Notes under the pieces: model-generated | Seen by the model: the letters and a program-made list of their open reading frames with translations, nothing else | The model's database searches: none | Told to the model about the DNA's origin: nothing | Translations under genes and position numbers: made by a program | From: JBCAXA01 sp039183535 | Lineage (GTDB): Bacteria > Pseudomonadota > Gammaproteobacteria > Steroidobacterales > Woeseiaceae | Direction of reading: 5' to 3' | Length of the DNA stretch: 64,000 nucleotides | NCBI GenBank assembly: GCA_039183535.1 | Contig: JBCDBO010000004.1 | Location: 52,563 to 116,562, forward strand | In this document: positions 35,252 through 43,509 of the stretch, one piece after another | Layout: the number at the start of each line of letters is the position of its first letter | Numbering within the stretch: the stretch's first letter is position 1

Positions 35252-37489
35252 TTAATCGTAGATGACGTTACTGACGTTATAACCGTCGTTGTTCGCGCGT
35301 ATAGGCGCTGTGCCCTTCATCGAAACGTCACTAATGTTTGTGATTGGCTCGCCGTTGGTTAAAAAGAGCTCAAGCGGTGCGCTGTCGACCCATCTCGAGT
35401 CGACGATATTAAGGTTCTGGACACCATGAAACAGCATCGACGCCCTCGACTTATTGCGTTTACCCAGGCCGACATTGGTAAACGTTGTATCGGCAATACT
35501 GACGATCGGTCCAAAGGTGCTCTCGTCGGTGCCACCCCGATACAGATTCGCAACCGCACCTTGCACATCGGTAAATACGCTGTCGGCGATGCGAACGTTT
35601 TCGGCGTTGTAGATCCCAAGGTCATCGGTCTCTTTGTCAAGCGCGAGGATCGAGCCTGTCACATTCGTCATCTCCGACGCCAGGATCTCAATCCGGTCGG
35701 CGAACGTGCTGCGATAGACCTTGAGAAAGTCGTAGCTGTGGTTGACGTCTAGATCGGTGACTTTGACGTTACGGACGGTCAACGAGTAGTTCTGGTTCAT
35801 CGAATACCGATCGGTACTAATCACATTATTACCAGCGAGGTCCGGCGATTCGCTGCCATCGATCCAAACGTTATCGAGCTCCAATGAGCCACCATTACTG
35901 ATAATGAAAAAGCTCGATTTTTCTGAGCGAATGACCGGCTTTTCGCCGGGTGGTGCGACGATGGAGAGGCTGTGCCTCGTCGGCGCGTATTTCGTCAGCA
36001 AATACGTACCGCCATTCTCAAGCACCAATGTATCGCCGGGCTGACTGGCTACCATCGCAGTGAGGATCGTATTCGTGCCTGGCGGGACGGCCATTTCTAC
36101 GCCACTACGAAACGCCGCTGACAGCTCTGTTTTCGGATAAAAGTCGGCCCCGGTATCCGCTTTAGAGACTGGCAATTTAACGGGCCCAAAGTCGATATCG
36201 GCCAGTAGCTCTGCGCTCGGTACACGCAGGCCATCGCCATTCTCCGAGATCTGGTACGGGACTTTGGTAAAGCCAGAATCCAATGGGGCGCTGGCGTCTT
36301 CGTTGATGCTGTTGTTCTCGAAACTGATACCCGAGATATCGTCGTAAACGGTGAACGGGTTTAGATTTGTTTGCGACAGAATGATGTTGTTATGCATCGT
36401 TGTACCGGTCGGTGGTGCGGACCGTTCGTCATCGGCGCCGGCGCACAGCTGTATATGATCGCTGTCGATAACGACGTTGTTATCGAGCACAGAGTCTATG
36501 ACTGGGTCGTAGCGGTTGATTGGCCCATTCGGTACGCCGTTCATAATCACCAGTGCGCCGCGAAAGCGGTGGCCTGTCAGGCCATACAGATAGTTGTTTC
36601 TGACGGTTTGGTTCTCATTAATAATGCGAATGCCGCCCGTATTCGGTTGCCGATTACCGAGAAAGTAATTGTTCTCGACTAGGGTGTAGTGCCCATGGCG
36701 CATCGTTAGCGTGCCTTGGCTTTCGAAAAACACATTGTCACGAATTTCGTTACCGCAGGACTTACTAGAAATAATCTCGAGCTCACCGCTGGTGCGGTCG
36801 AAGTAGTTTTGCCGGACGACCGTATTGGAGAATTCTCGCGAAAAGTGGCTTGTTCCTATACGGAGTGTCTCGCCGCCGTTCGATCCCAGCGTCTGTCGCG
36901 GACCGAAATAATTGCGCTCAATTATGTGGCCGTTCTCACGGCTTCCCTCGGTATTCATTTTTACAGCGAGCGTGACGCCTCGATTGCCTTTATTGAGCAG
37001 CGTGTTGTTGTCGAAACGATTGCGCTTACCGTAAATGGCCACCCACGTATCCGCGGAATGGCGTTCTGGATTGCTGAAGCCATCGATTACCGTATTGGTG
37101 ACCCGCGAGTCGCTCGCCAACTCGTCTTTCGCTGTCCGGAACGATATGACCTCGCTCGTTGGTGTGTAGCCGTTTTTGAAAACGAGATCGGAAACGACGA
37201 TGTGACTGCCCGAGATCGACAGGTTTGATTGCCCGGATAAAACGACGCCACCTGCGGTTTCGGCGGTTAGCTCGATCGGTGCGTCCGTTGTCCCGTTCGC
37301 TCGCAGCACCAATTCAACATCGCGCCACTCGCCGTCCGCCAAAATGATTTTATCGCCTGGTGCGGCGGCCAGTGCAGCTGCGTCAAATTCTGTTTTGTTA
37401 CGAACCACACCGTTCGTAGTGGGGGAACAGGCCGCTAGTGCCGTCACGCAGGCGACTACCCATGCGGTTGTATTGCTGGCTGTTCTCAT
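35252..37489 (-). CDS. PL6-family alginate lyase, two beta-helix domains, lipoprotein
   Basis: 745 residues from ATG 37489, with a lipobox (TALAAC, Cys21) anchoring it in the membrane. The N-terminal PL6 beta-helix spans about residues 30-400 and carries NGGETLRIGTS, LEIISSKSCGNEIRDNVFF and TMRHGHYTLVENNYF. Lys243 and Arg264 have the 21-residue spacing of the PL6 catalytic pair, and Asn204, Glu236 and Glu238 fit the calcium site known from the two-domain enzyme AlyGC. A second helix of about 300 residues forms the C-terminal domain. It cleaves alginate, in the AlyGC type preferring guluronate. It follows the FadR-type regulator gene by four bases and is surely cotranscribed with it. Confidence 0.9.
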   Translation of the reverse strand: MRTASNTTAWVVACVTALAACSPTTNGVVRNKTEFDAAALAAAPGDKIILADGEWRDVELVLRANGTTDAPIELTAETAGGVVLSGQSNLSISGSHIVVSDLVFKNGYTPTSEVISFRTAKDELASDSRVTNTVIDGFSNPERHSADTWVAIYGKRNRFDNNTLLNKGNRGVTLAVKMNTEGSRENGHIIERNYFGPRQTLGSNGGETLRIGTSHFSREFSNTVVRQNYFDRTSGELEIISSKSCGNEIRDNVFFESQGTLTMRHGHYTLVENNYFLGNRQPNTGGIRIINENQTVRNNYLYGLTGHRFRGALVIMNGVPNGPINRYDPVIDSVLDNNVVIDSDHIQLCAGADDERSAPPTGTTMHNNIILSQTNLNPFTVYDDISGISFENNSINEDASAPLDSGFTKVPYQISENGDGLRVPSAELLADIDFGPVKLPVSKADTGADFYPKTELSAAFRSGVEMAVPPGTNTILTAMVASQPGDTLVLENGGTYLLTKYAPTRHSLSIVAPPGEKPVIRSEKSSFFIISNGGSLELDNVWIDGSESPDLAGNNVISTDRYSMNQNYSLTVRNVKVTDLDVNHSYDFLKVYRSTFADRIEILASEMTNVTGSILALDKETDDLGIYNAENVRIADSVFTDVQGAVANLYRGGTDESTFGPIVSIADTTFTNVGLGKRNKSRASMLFHGVQNLNIVDSRWVDSAPLELFLTNGEPITNISDVSMKGTAPIRANNDGYNVSNVIYD

Positions 37490-37493
37490 TCGC

Positions 37494-38252
37494 TCAAGCC
37501 GCTCCGCCAGTCGGGACCGATTCAAGAAAGCGCGCGCGGCTCTCCGCCGCCTCATTGCGAAGTGCTTCGACTGCTTGCGCTTCGGACGCATCGATCATCG
37601 ATGCCAGCAGCCGCGTAAAGTGCTCCTGCATCGCTTCGCGAGCAGCGTTCGCGTCGCGGCGCTGTAATGCTTCAAGAATGTCCATGTGCTCGCGACCGCG
37701 CTTGCCCGCCGTTGCATCCGAGCACACCGACGCGTGGGCTTCTTGCACGGCGGGTAATTCGGTCCGCATTCGCCATAGCGATTCAATCGTGTATCGCACG
37801 GCGGCATTGCCGGACGCGTTAGCGATAATCTGATGAAATTCCCGATCGGCGTCATCGGCGATGCGCGTGTCATCCGGGTGAGGTCGCGACATCACATCAA
37901 CCAAGAGGGCCAGTCTCGCCAGCGCCTCGTCGCTAATTACGCGGGCAGCGAGGGCCGCTGCCTCCGATTCAAACAGCAGCCGGGCTTGGGTCAGTTCCAA
38001 GGCGCTGACCGTCGGGACCGGATTTTTGCCGCGCTTTGGTCGATCACTGACATAGGCCCCGGAGCCGGCCCTAATCTGGATATGGCCGGTGGCTTGCAGC
38101 GCGATTTCTGCCTCGCGGATCGTCACGCGACTGACGCCAAGCTCCTCGGCGAGCTCGCGTTCGCCGGGCAGGCGGTCACCCGGTTGGTAAACGCCTGTCG
38201 CGATACGTTGTTTGAGTTGGCTAGCTACAGATTCGTACAAGCGTCGGTCCAT
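37494..38252 (-). CDS. FadR-subfamily GntR regulator
   Basis: 252 residues from ATG 38252, with AGGTGA five bases upstream; a GTG at 38261 would add three. The winged HTH is at residues 1-70 (GDRLPGERELAEELGVSRVT), followed by an all-helical FCD domain with the metal-ligand pattern (DREFHQIIANAS, then the two later histidines in GREHMDI and MQEHFTRL). The family senses small organic acids, often uronate-pathway products such as KDG. A perfect ATTGGT-N3-ACCAAT site lies 22 bases upstream, so it is probably autoregulated. It also faces the PL17-SDR-KdgK operon, which it likely represses. Confidence 0.9.
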   Translation of the reverse strand: MDRRLYESVASQLKQRIATGVYQPGDRLPGERELAEELGVSRVTIREAEIALQATGHIQIRAGSGAYVSDRPKRGKNPVPTVSALELTQARLLFESEAAALAARVISDEALARLALLVDVMSRPHPDDTRIADDADREFHQIIANASGNAAVRYTIESLWRMRTELPAVQEAHASVCSDATAGKRGREHMDILEALQRRDANAAREAMQEHFTRLLASMIDASEAQAVEALRNEAAESRARFLESVPTGGAA

Positions 38253-38273
38253 CAGTGTCACCTTGTCAGATAA

Positions 38274-38288
38274 ATTGGTAAGACCAAT
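38274..38288. promoter_or_regulatory. GntR/FadR-type operator between the two alginate operons
   Basis: ATTGGTAAGACCAAT is a perfect inverted repeat with the TTGGT-N3-ACCAA form recognised by FadR-subfamily regulators. It lies between the divergent regulator/PL6 and PL17 operons. A looser repeat AATTG-N7-CAATT (38372-38388), near the PL17 start, may be a second half-site or part of its promoter. Confidence 0.75.
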
Positions 38289-38416
38289 ATCGACAGTTTA
38301 ACGCAGCCGCTCGCGAATAAAAACTCGAACGATTTCAAACAAGAACCGTTATTATTGTCGATCGAAGATCTAATTGGACTGTTCAATTGTAAGCGATTGA
38401 CCTGTACAGTTAGGCG

Positions 38417-40720
38417 ATGTTCAAACACCGCGTTGCCGCTATTTATCCCCGCTCCGGACCGTTTTCCAATCGATTCGGCGTACCGGTGTTGGCTTGGTTA
38501 GTCGTCGTGGGTATTGCCTCCGTCAGCGAAGCGGCAGCCAGTGAGCATCCTAGACTTGTACTTACGACCGATGGCGTTGTCCGAATTCGGGCCGAACTTG
38601 GCGGCGTACCGTTATTCGATGCGACGCTCGCCAAGGTCCGCGCAGAAGTCGATGCAGAGATCGCGCGAGGCATCGAGACTCCGCTGCCAAAAGACTTCTC
38701 AGGTGGGTATACGCACGAGCGCCACAAACGCAATTTTCTGCTGATGCCGCAAGCCGGTGCGTTGTTCCAAATTCTGGGCGATGAGAAATACGCCATCTTT
38801 TTGCGGTCGATGTTCTTGCAGTACGCGGCGATGTACAAGGATTTGCCGTTGCACCCGCAGGAGCGCTCCTACGCACGCGGCAAGTTGTTTTGGCAGTGTT
38901 TGAATGATGCGAACTGGCTGCTCTATGCGAGCCAGGGGTATGACGCGATTTACGACTGGCTCTCCGCCGAGGAACGCCGGCGATTGGAGGCGGAACTGTT
39001 CCGGCCATTCGCCGATTTTTTGTCGGTCGAAAACCCGCAGTTCTTCAACCGTATTCACAACCACAGTACGTGGGGTACGGCGGCGGTGGGCATGATCGGA
39101 TTGGTGATGGGCGACGACGATTTAGTGAATCGAGCGCTCTACGGCCTCGACGATGCCGGTCTGGATCTATCCGCCAGAGACAACGATGGTGGCTTTATCA
39201 GGCGCGCCGACGACGGCGCGGGATTTCTCGCTAACCTGGACAAGCCGTTTTCGCCGGATGGTTACTACACGGAAGGGCCGTACTATCAGCGCTACGCGAT
39301 GTACCCATTCCTGATGTTCGGCCAGAGCTTGCACAACGCAAAGCCGGAGCTCGGCATTCTCGACTATAAAGATGGCGTGCTTCTTAAAGCGGTCGATGTG
39401 CTGCTGCGCTTGACCGATGCCGACGGCGAGTTTTTTCCCCTCAACGACGCCCAGAAGGGCATGTCCTACCTATCGAGCGCGACCGTTGCGGCTGTCGACA
39501 TTGCCTACCATGTTGGTGCTGGTGATCCTCATCTGCTTGGCGTTGCCGCGCAACAAGCCCAGGTAACGCTTGATGATGCCGGTTTCGCTGTCGCCGTCGG
39601 TATCCGTGATGGGCTTGCGACACCGTACCGCCGCCGGTCCGTGAATCTATCCGACGGTGCTAAGGGCGACGAGGGCGGCGTTGCGATCCTGCGGGACGCT
39701 GGCGAGCGGCAGAGCGTCGTCTTCAAATACTCGGCGCAAGGTCTAAGCCATGGGCATTACGATAAGTTGTCGTTTTCGTTGTATGAGCATGGCACCGAAG
39801 TTCTGCAGGACTATGGGTTAGTGAGGTTCGTCAATATCGAACAAAAGGGTGGCGGAAACTACCTGTCCGAGAACACGACCTGGGCCAAGCAAACCATTGC
39901 GCACAATACGCTGACGCAGGATCAGCAATCGCATTTCGGCGGGAAATACGCGGTTGGGAGTGAGCATCATTCGGTGTTGGCTTTCTACGATGCGAGCGAT
40001 CCAAGTGCCCAAGTCATTAGCGCGTTCGAGCCAAACGCATACCCCAACTCCGAGCTCAGGCGAACGATGGCGCTGCTGTCGCCATCCTGGTCAGAGCGTC
40101 CCATTCTGTTGGATCTATTTCGCGTGGACGCGGATGGCCGTCACCAGTATGACTTACCGTTCTGGTTTTTGGGCCAGCATCTGGCAACCAGTTTTCCAAT
40201 TGAGACACCGCCAGCGCCTCGCGTTCTCGGTACCGACAACGGCTACCAGCATCTTTACGTTGAGTCGGTTGGCCAGCCTGCGGACGAGCAGGCGCACTTT
40301 CAGTGGCTACGCGGTGGGTCGTTTTACACATTGACAGTCGCTGTGACGCCTGGCGACAACTGGCTGTTCACCCGACTTGGGGCGAACGACCCGGACTTTA
40401 ACCTGCGCAGAGATGCCGCCGTTATTGTTCGTCGCGAAGCGACTGGGTCGACGCTGTTCGCCAGCGCCATTGAGGGGCACGGCAGTTACGACCCCGTCTC
40501 TGAGTTGACGCGGCAACCGCGCGGCAGCGTCGCCGCACTGCGTGTCTTGCACGACAGTAGCGACTACACGGCCGTTGAACTCGTTGGTCGCAGCGATCGT
40601 CGCGGACTCTTCGTCGTTGCGAACAGCGACACCCATCCATCGGCAAGACACCGGCTACGTGCGGGTGATAACGACGTTGAGTGGCGAGGGCCATTCCACT
40701 TTAAAGAAGTAAACCAATAA
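38417..40720 (+). CDS. PL17-family alginate lyase (exolytic, heparinase II/III-like)
   Basis: 767 residues with an uncleaved or cleavable N-terminal hydrophobic segment (VLAWLVVVGIASVSEAAA). The alpha/alpha-toroid includes NRIHNHSTWG (Asn215, His216) and GPYYQRYAMYPF (Tyr289/290); the beta-sheet domain begins with SAQGLSHGHYDKLSFSLYEH (His445). These match the catalytic Asn/His and Tyr residues of PL17 enzymes such as Alg17C. PL17 removes unsaturated uronate monomers (DEH) from alginate oligomers. The DEH-reductase-like and KDG kinase genes follow, which supports alginate as substrate. The FadR-type operator is upstream. Confidence 0.92.
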   Translation: MFKHRVAAIYPRSGPFSNRFGVPVLAWLVVVGIASVSEAAASEHPRLVLTTDGVVRIRAELGGVPLFDATLAKVRAEVDAEIARGIETPLPKDFSGGYTHERHKRNFLLMPQAGALFQILGDEKYAIFLRSMFLQYAAMYKDLPLHPQERSYARGKLFWQCLNDANWLLYASQGYDAIYDWLSAEERRRLEAELFRPFADFLSVENPQFFNRIHNHSTWGTAAVGMIGLVMGDDDLVNRALYGLDDAGLDLSARDNDGGFIRRADDGAGFLANLDKPFSPDGYYTEGPYYQRYAMYPFLMFGQSLHNAKPELGILDYKDGVLLKAVDVLLRLTDADGEFFPLNDAQKGMSYLSSATVAAVDIAYHVGAGDPHLLGVAAQQAQVTLDDAGFAVAVGIRDGLATPYRRRSVNLSDGAKGDEGGVAILRDAGERQSVVFKYSAQGLSHGHYDKLSFSLYEHGTEVLQDYGLVRFVNIEQKGGGNYLSENTTWAKQTIAHNTLTQDQQSHFGGKYAVGSEHHSVLAFYDASDPSAQVISAFEPNAYPNSELRRTMALLSPSWSERPILLDLFRVDADGRHQYDLPFWFLGQHLATSFPIETPPAPRVLGTDNGYQHLYVESVGQPADEQAHFQWLRGGSFYTLTVAVTPGDNWLFTRLGANDPDFNLRRDAAVIVRREATGSTLFASAIEGHGSYDPVSELTRQPRGSVAALRVLHDSSDYTAVELVGRSDRRGLFVVANSDTHPSARHRLRAGDNDVEWRGPFHFKEVNQ

Positions 40721-40738
40721 GGTCGGAAGGAAAACACA

Positions 40739-41494
40739 GTGAAGAGCTTAGACGGAAAAGTCGCCATCGTGACCGGCGGCGCACGGGATATTGGCCGGGC
40801 GGTTGCTGAGAAGCTAGCCACAGAGGGCGCCAAGGTGGTTGTTAACTATTTCAGTAACCCAGCATCGGGTGACGACACCGTAAAGGCGATCGAGGCGGCC
40901 GGCGGAACGGCCATCGCTGTCGCTGGTGATATGACGAAAAGTGCCGATGTCACGAATCTCGTGGAGCAAACGCAAGCGGCGTTCGGCGATTCCATTGATG
41001 TGCTGGTCAATGTTGTCGGTGGTCTTGTCGCTCGCAAGTCGCTACAAGAGATGGACGGTGAGTTCTTCGATCGCCTAATGCGCCTAAATGTTACTAGCAC
41101 GTTTCTCGCTACACATGCGGTCGTCCCAAACATGCCATCGGGCGCAGCCATCGTTAATTTCGCCTCCCAAGCTGGTCGCGACGGGGGCGGCCCTGGAGCG
41201 TCGGCGTATGCGACGTCGAAAGGTGCGGTTATGACGTTTACACGCGCGATGGCTAAAGAGCTCGGTCCGTCTGGCATTCGCGTTAACTGTGTTTGCCCGG
41301 GGATGATTAGTACCAGTTTCCACGATACGTTTTCGAAGCCTGAAGTTCGCAAAAATGTTGCTGCTGCAACGCCACTGCGCCGCGAGGGCGCAGCGCCGGA
41401 AGTTGCAGACCTTGTTGCGTACTTAGCATCGTCTAGCGCCAGTTTCGTTACCGGTGCCAGTGTCGACATCAACGGTGGTTTGCTCTTCTCGTAG
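40739..41494 (+). CDS. SDR oxidoreductase, probable DEH reductase
   Basis: 251 residues from a GTG with GGAAGG upstream. TGGARDIG at residues 12-19 binds the cofactor; Ser143, Tyr157 and Lys161 (SAYATSKGA) form the catalytic set. In alginate operons an SDR in this position reduces 4-deoxy-L-erythro-5-hexoseulose uronate (DEH) to 2-keto-3-deoxygluconate (KDG). It lies 18 bases after PL17 and 21 before KDG kinase. A related glucose-dehydrogenase-like function cannot be excluded from sequence alone, but context is strong. Confidence 0.82.
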   Translation: MKSLDGKVAIVTGGARDIGRAVAEKLATEGAKVVVNYFSNPASGDDTVKAIEAAGGTAIAVAGDMTKSADVTNLVEQTQAAFGDSIDVLVNVVGGLVARKSLQEMDGEFFDRLMRLNVTSTFLATHAVVPNMPSGAAIVNFASQAGRDGGGPGASAYATSKGAVMTFTRAMAKELGPSGIRVNCVCPGMISTSFHDTFSKPEVRKNVAAATPLRREGAAPEVADLVAYLASSSASFVTGASVDINGGLLFS

Positions 41495-41515
41495 GCTGTC
41501 ACGGTAACTAGTACG

Positions 41516-42436
41516 ATGGCGAGCATCAGCGTTTTCGGTGAGCCGCTGCTCGAGTTGGCGTCGACCGAGGCCGGCATCGTCTTCGGTGCTACGCAGCTCG
41601 GTGTAGCCGGGGACACGTTAAATACGGCGGTCTATTTAGCCCGCCTTGGACACGACGTCAGTTTCATAACGGCGCTCGGTACTGATACCTATTCCGATGC
41701 GATTGTCGATCGTCTTCATCAAGAAGGTGTTGCTACCGAACACGTTGTTCGGCATCCATCTCGCCTTCCGGGCCTTTACGCAATACGTACCGATGACGAT
41801 GGCGAGCGTTACTTTACGTATTGGCGCGACCAGTCAGCGGCGCGCGATTTCTTCTCGTTGCCAACGGCAAAATCGGCGATCGAGTCGGCGTTAGCGTCCG
41901 ATCTCTTCTACTTCAGCGGAATCTCTCTCGCGATACTGCCACCCGAGCACCGTGACAAATTGTTGGGCGTTGCACGCGCTTGTAAGGCGCGTGGCGTTCG
42001 TGTGGCGTTTGACGGTAACTACCGACCGTACGGCTGGCAGTCGCCAGACGCGGCCCGCAACTGTCTGACCAGCGTCGGCGCAATTGCCTCAATCGTGCTG
42101 CCAACCAGCGAAGATGACGATACGTTGTTCGGCAAAGCCGACCCGGTGACCCATGCCAATCGTTGGCGTGCAAGCGGCGTCACTACCGTTGTCGTTAAAA
42201 ACGGTCCTGATGGCGCTTGGCTCTTAGCCGATACCGACGTGCCGCAACATGTCGCTGTCGAGCACGTCGTGCAGCCGATCGATACAACCGGAGCCGGCGA
42301 TAGTTTTAATGCCGGTTTTCTGGCAGCGTTATTGGACGGCCAAGCGGCCGAGCGGGCCGCCATGGCCGGCAATCGTTTGGCAGGGCGCGTGATTCAATAC
42401 CGTGGCGCGCTGATCTCGCTAGCCGATATGCCGTAA
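41516..42436 (+). CDS. kdgK: 2-keto-3-deoxygluconate (KDG) kinase, PfkB family
   Basis: 306 residues, ribokinase fold. It phosphorylates KDG to KDPG, the substrate of Entner-Doudoroff aldolase. LLELAS and GVAGDTLNTAVYLARLG are the substrate-side motifs, YWRDQSAAR (102-110) is a KDG-kinase signature, and DTTGAGDSFNAG (256-267) holds the catalytic Asp262 and anion hole. It ends the operon PL17-SDR-KdgK. KDPG aldolase is not in the window and must be encoded elsewhere. Confidence 0.92.
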   Translation: MASISVFGEPLLELASTEAGIVFGATQLGVAGDTLNTAVYLARLGHDVSFITALGTDTYSDAIVDRLHQEGVATEHVVRHPSRLPGLYAIRTDDDGERYFTYWRDQSAARDFFSLPTAKSAIESALASDLFYFSGISLAILPPEHRDKLLGVARACKARGVRVAFDGNYRPYGWQSPDAARNCLTSVGAIASIVLPTSEDDDTLFGKADPVTHANRWRASGVTTVVVKNGPDGAWLLADTDVPQHVAVEHVVQPIDTTGAGDSFNAGFLAALLDGQAAERAAMAGNRLAGRVIQYRGALISLADMP

Positions 42437-42493
42437 GTCGTCTAAGGCGTGGCACGAACGAGCGACAGCCTTGCACGCAACCGAGGTATGAGT

Positions 42494-42613
42494 ATGGTTC
42501 TGATAACTCTGTTGCTCGATCTGTTGTCGAGTCGAAAAGGTCGAATCACTGCAGCCTGTGTTGCTGCACTCATTGCGGCTTTGCTTGCCGTAAAGCACAG
42601 CGGCCTTCACTAG
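42494..42613 (+). CDS. Possible small hydrophobic protein (39 aa)
   Basis: A frame starting ATG 42494 with GAGG seven bases upstream reads MVLITLLLDLLSS, a basic turn (SRKGR), then a second hydrophobic stretch (AACVAALIAALLAV) and KHSGLH. The two hydrophobic halves look like a small membrane protein. An ATG two codons earlier (42488) is less well spaced. It is too short for a firm call; the ribosome site and composition are the only support. Confidence 0.35.
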   Translation: MVLITLLLDLLSSRKGRITAACVAALIAALLAVKHSGLH

Positions 42614-42673
42614 CTACGAATCTTCGGCCAAGCGACCCTGTAAACCGGGCAGCCCAGCGATTCCCTCAGTTGC

Positions 42674-43297
42674 TCAGCCGATGCATAAACCGAGATGTGC
42701 TGGCTGATTCGCCCAAGAGAAACTGAACGGACAGTCGGGGCTAAAACAGCTAGCCGGAATCGGTACTATCACATCGACGGATCCGCCGGCTGGAATCGTA
42801 GGGCGCTCAATGTCCGTTACAACGTCATTACCATTGACGCGGAAAGTCACGGCCACGGTTGCAAGTCCCGATGTGGCGGTGCCAGTGTTCGCAAACGTCA
42901 GCACAAGACCGTCGTTAGAGCGCTGACAAAATTCGTTGGGGGTCGATCCGAAGGCGGGTACGGTTCCCACAATCGCTAACCCTGGATCAACAGCGCCGCC
43001 GTTATCGGACCCGCTGCCTGCAGAGCCACTGGTAGGCTTCGGCCCGTCTTTGCACGATCCATCGGCTTTATCGGAATTGCAGTCGGTGCAGCCCCAGCTG
43101 CCAGGAATTTCGTCGCCGTCTTCGTCAGCGTCGCAGCACGAACCTTCGGAGTCGTAACGCCCCTGTCTGCCGTCGTTGCCGCCGCCGACGATGTGGCAAA
43201 TCTTGCCAGTTTTAGAAGGGCCTGGTTGATTGTCTTCACAGGCGCTAAGCGTGAACGCGAAAACAGTAGCCATACTTAGCATGAATAGCCGGTCCAT
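42674..43297 (-). CDS. Cysteine-rich lipoprotein with Ig-like C-terminal domain, unknown function
   Basis: 207 residues. Signal with lipobox TLSAC, then a region rich in Asp, Gly and Cys (GSCCDADEDGDEIPGSWG, then CTDCNSDKADG) that resembles calcium-binding thrombospondin type 3-like loops. The C-terminal half (VLTFANTGTATSGLATVAVT onward) has the pattern of a CARDB-like beta-sandwich. It is probably displayed at the outer membrane. Neighbours do not suggest a pathway, and no named family was recognised. Confidence 0.72.
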   Translation of the reverse strand: MDRLFMLSMATVFAFTLSACEDNQPGPSKTGKICHIVGGGNDGRQGRYDSEGSCCDADEDGDEIPGSWGCTDCNSDKADGSCKDGPKPTSGSAGSGSDNGGAVDPGLAIVGTVPAFGSTPNEFCQRSNDGLVLTFANTGTATSGLATVAVTFRVNGNDVVTDIERPTIPAGGSVDVIVPIPASCFSPDCPFSFSWANQPAHLGLCIG

Positions 43298-43509
43298 CGG
43301 TTTCTCCCGTTTGTGCGATCGTTCTGTGCCGAATCAGAATATCGTTACGATTGCTGGCGTGGTGTATGTGCCGCGTAACAGCAAATCATCCCGGGGTGCT
43401 TGAATGCTCTGTCTCGATGGGACCGATGACGAGTCAATACTGCTCTACATCGATGGCACGCCTTACATTAAGCGAATATCCTATATGTGTTTGTTTGAGC
43501 GTCTTTTTG

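Noticed and set aside
42419..42610. Minus-strand frame of about 63 codons after kdgK
   Set aside because: The translation has low-complexity polar composition and no ribosome site; the plus-strand hydrophobic frame in the same place looks more protein-like.
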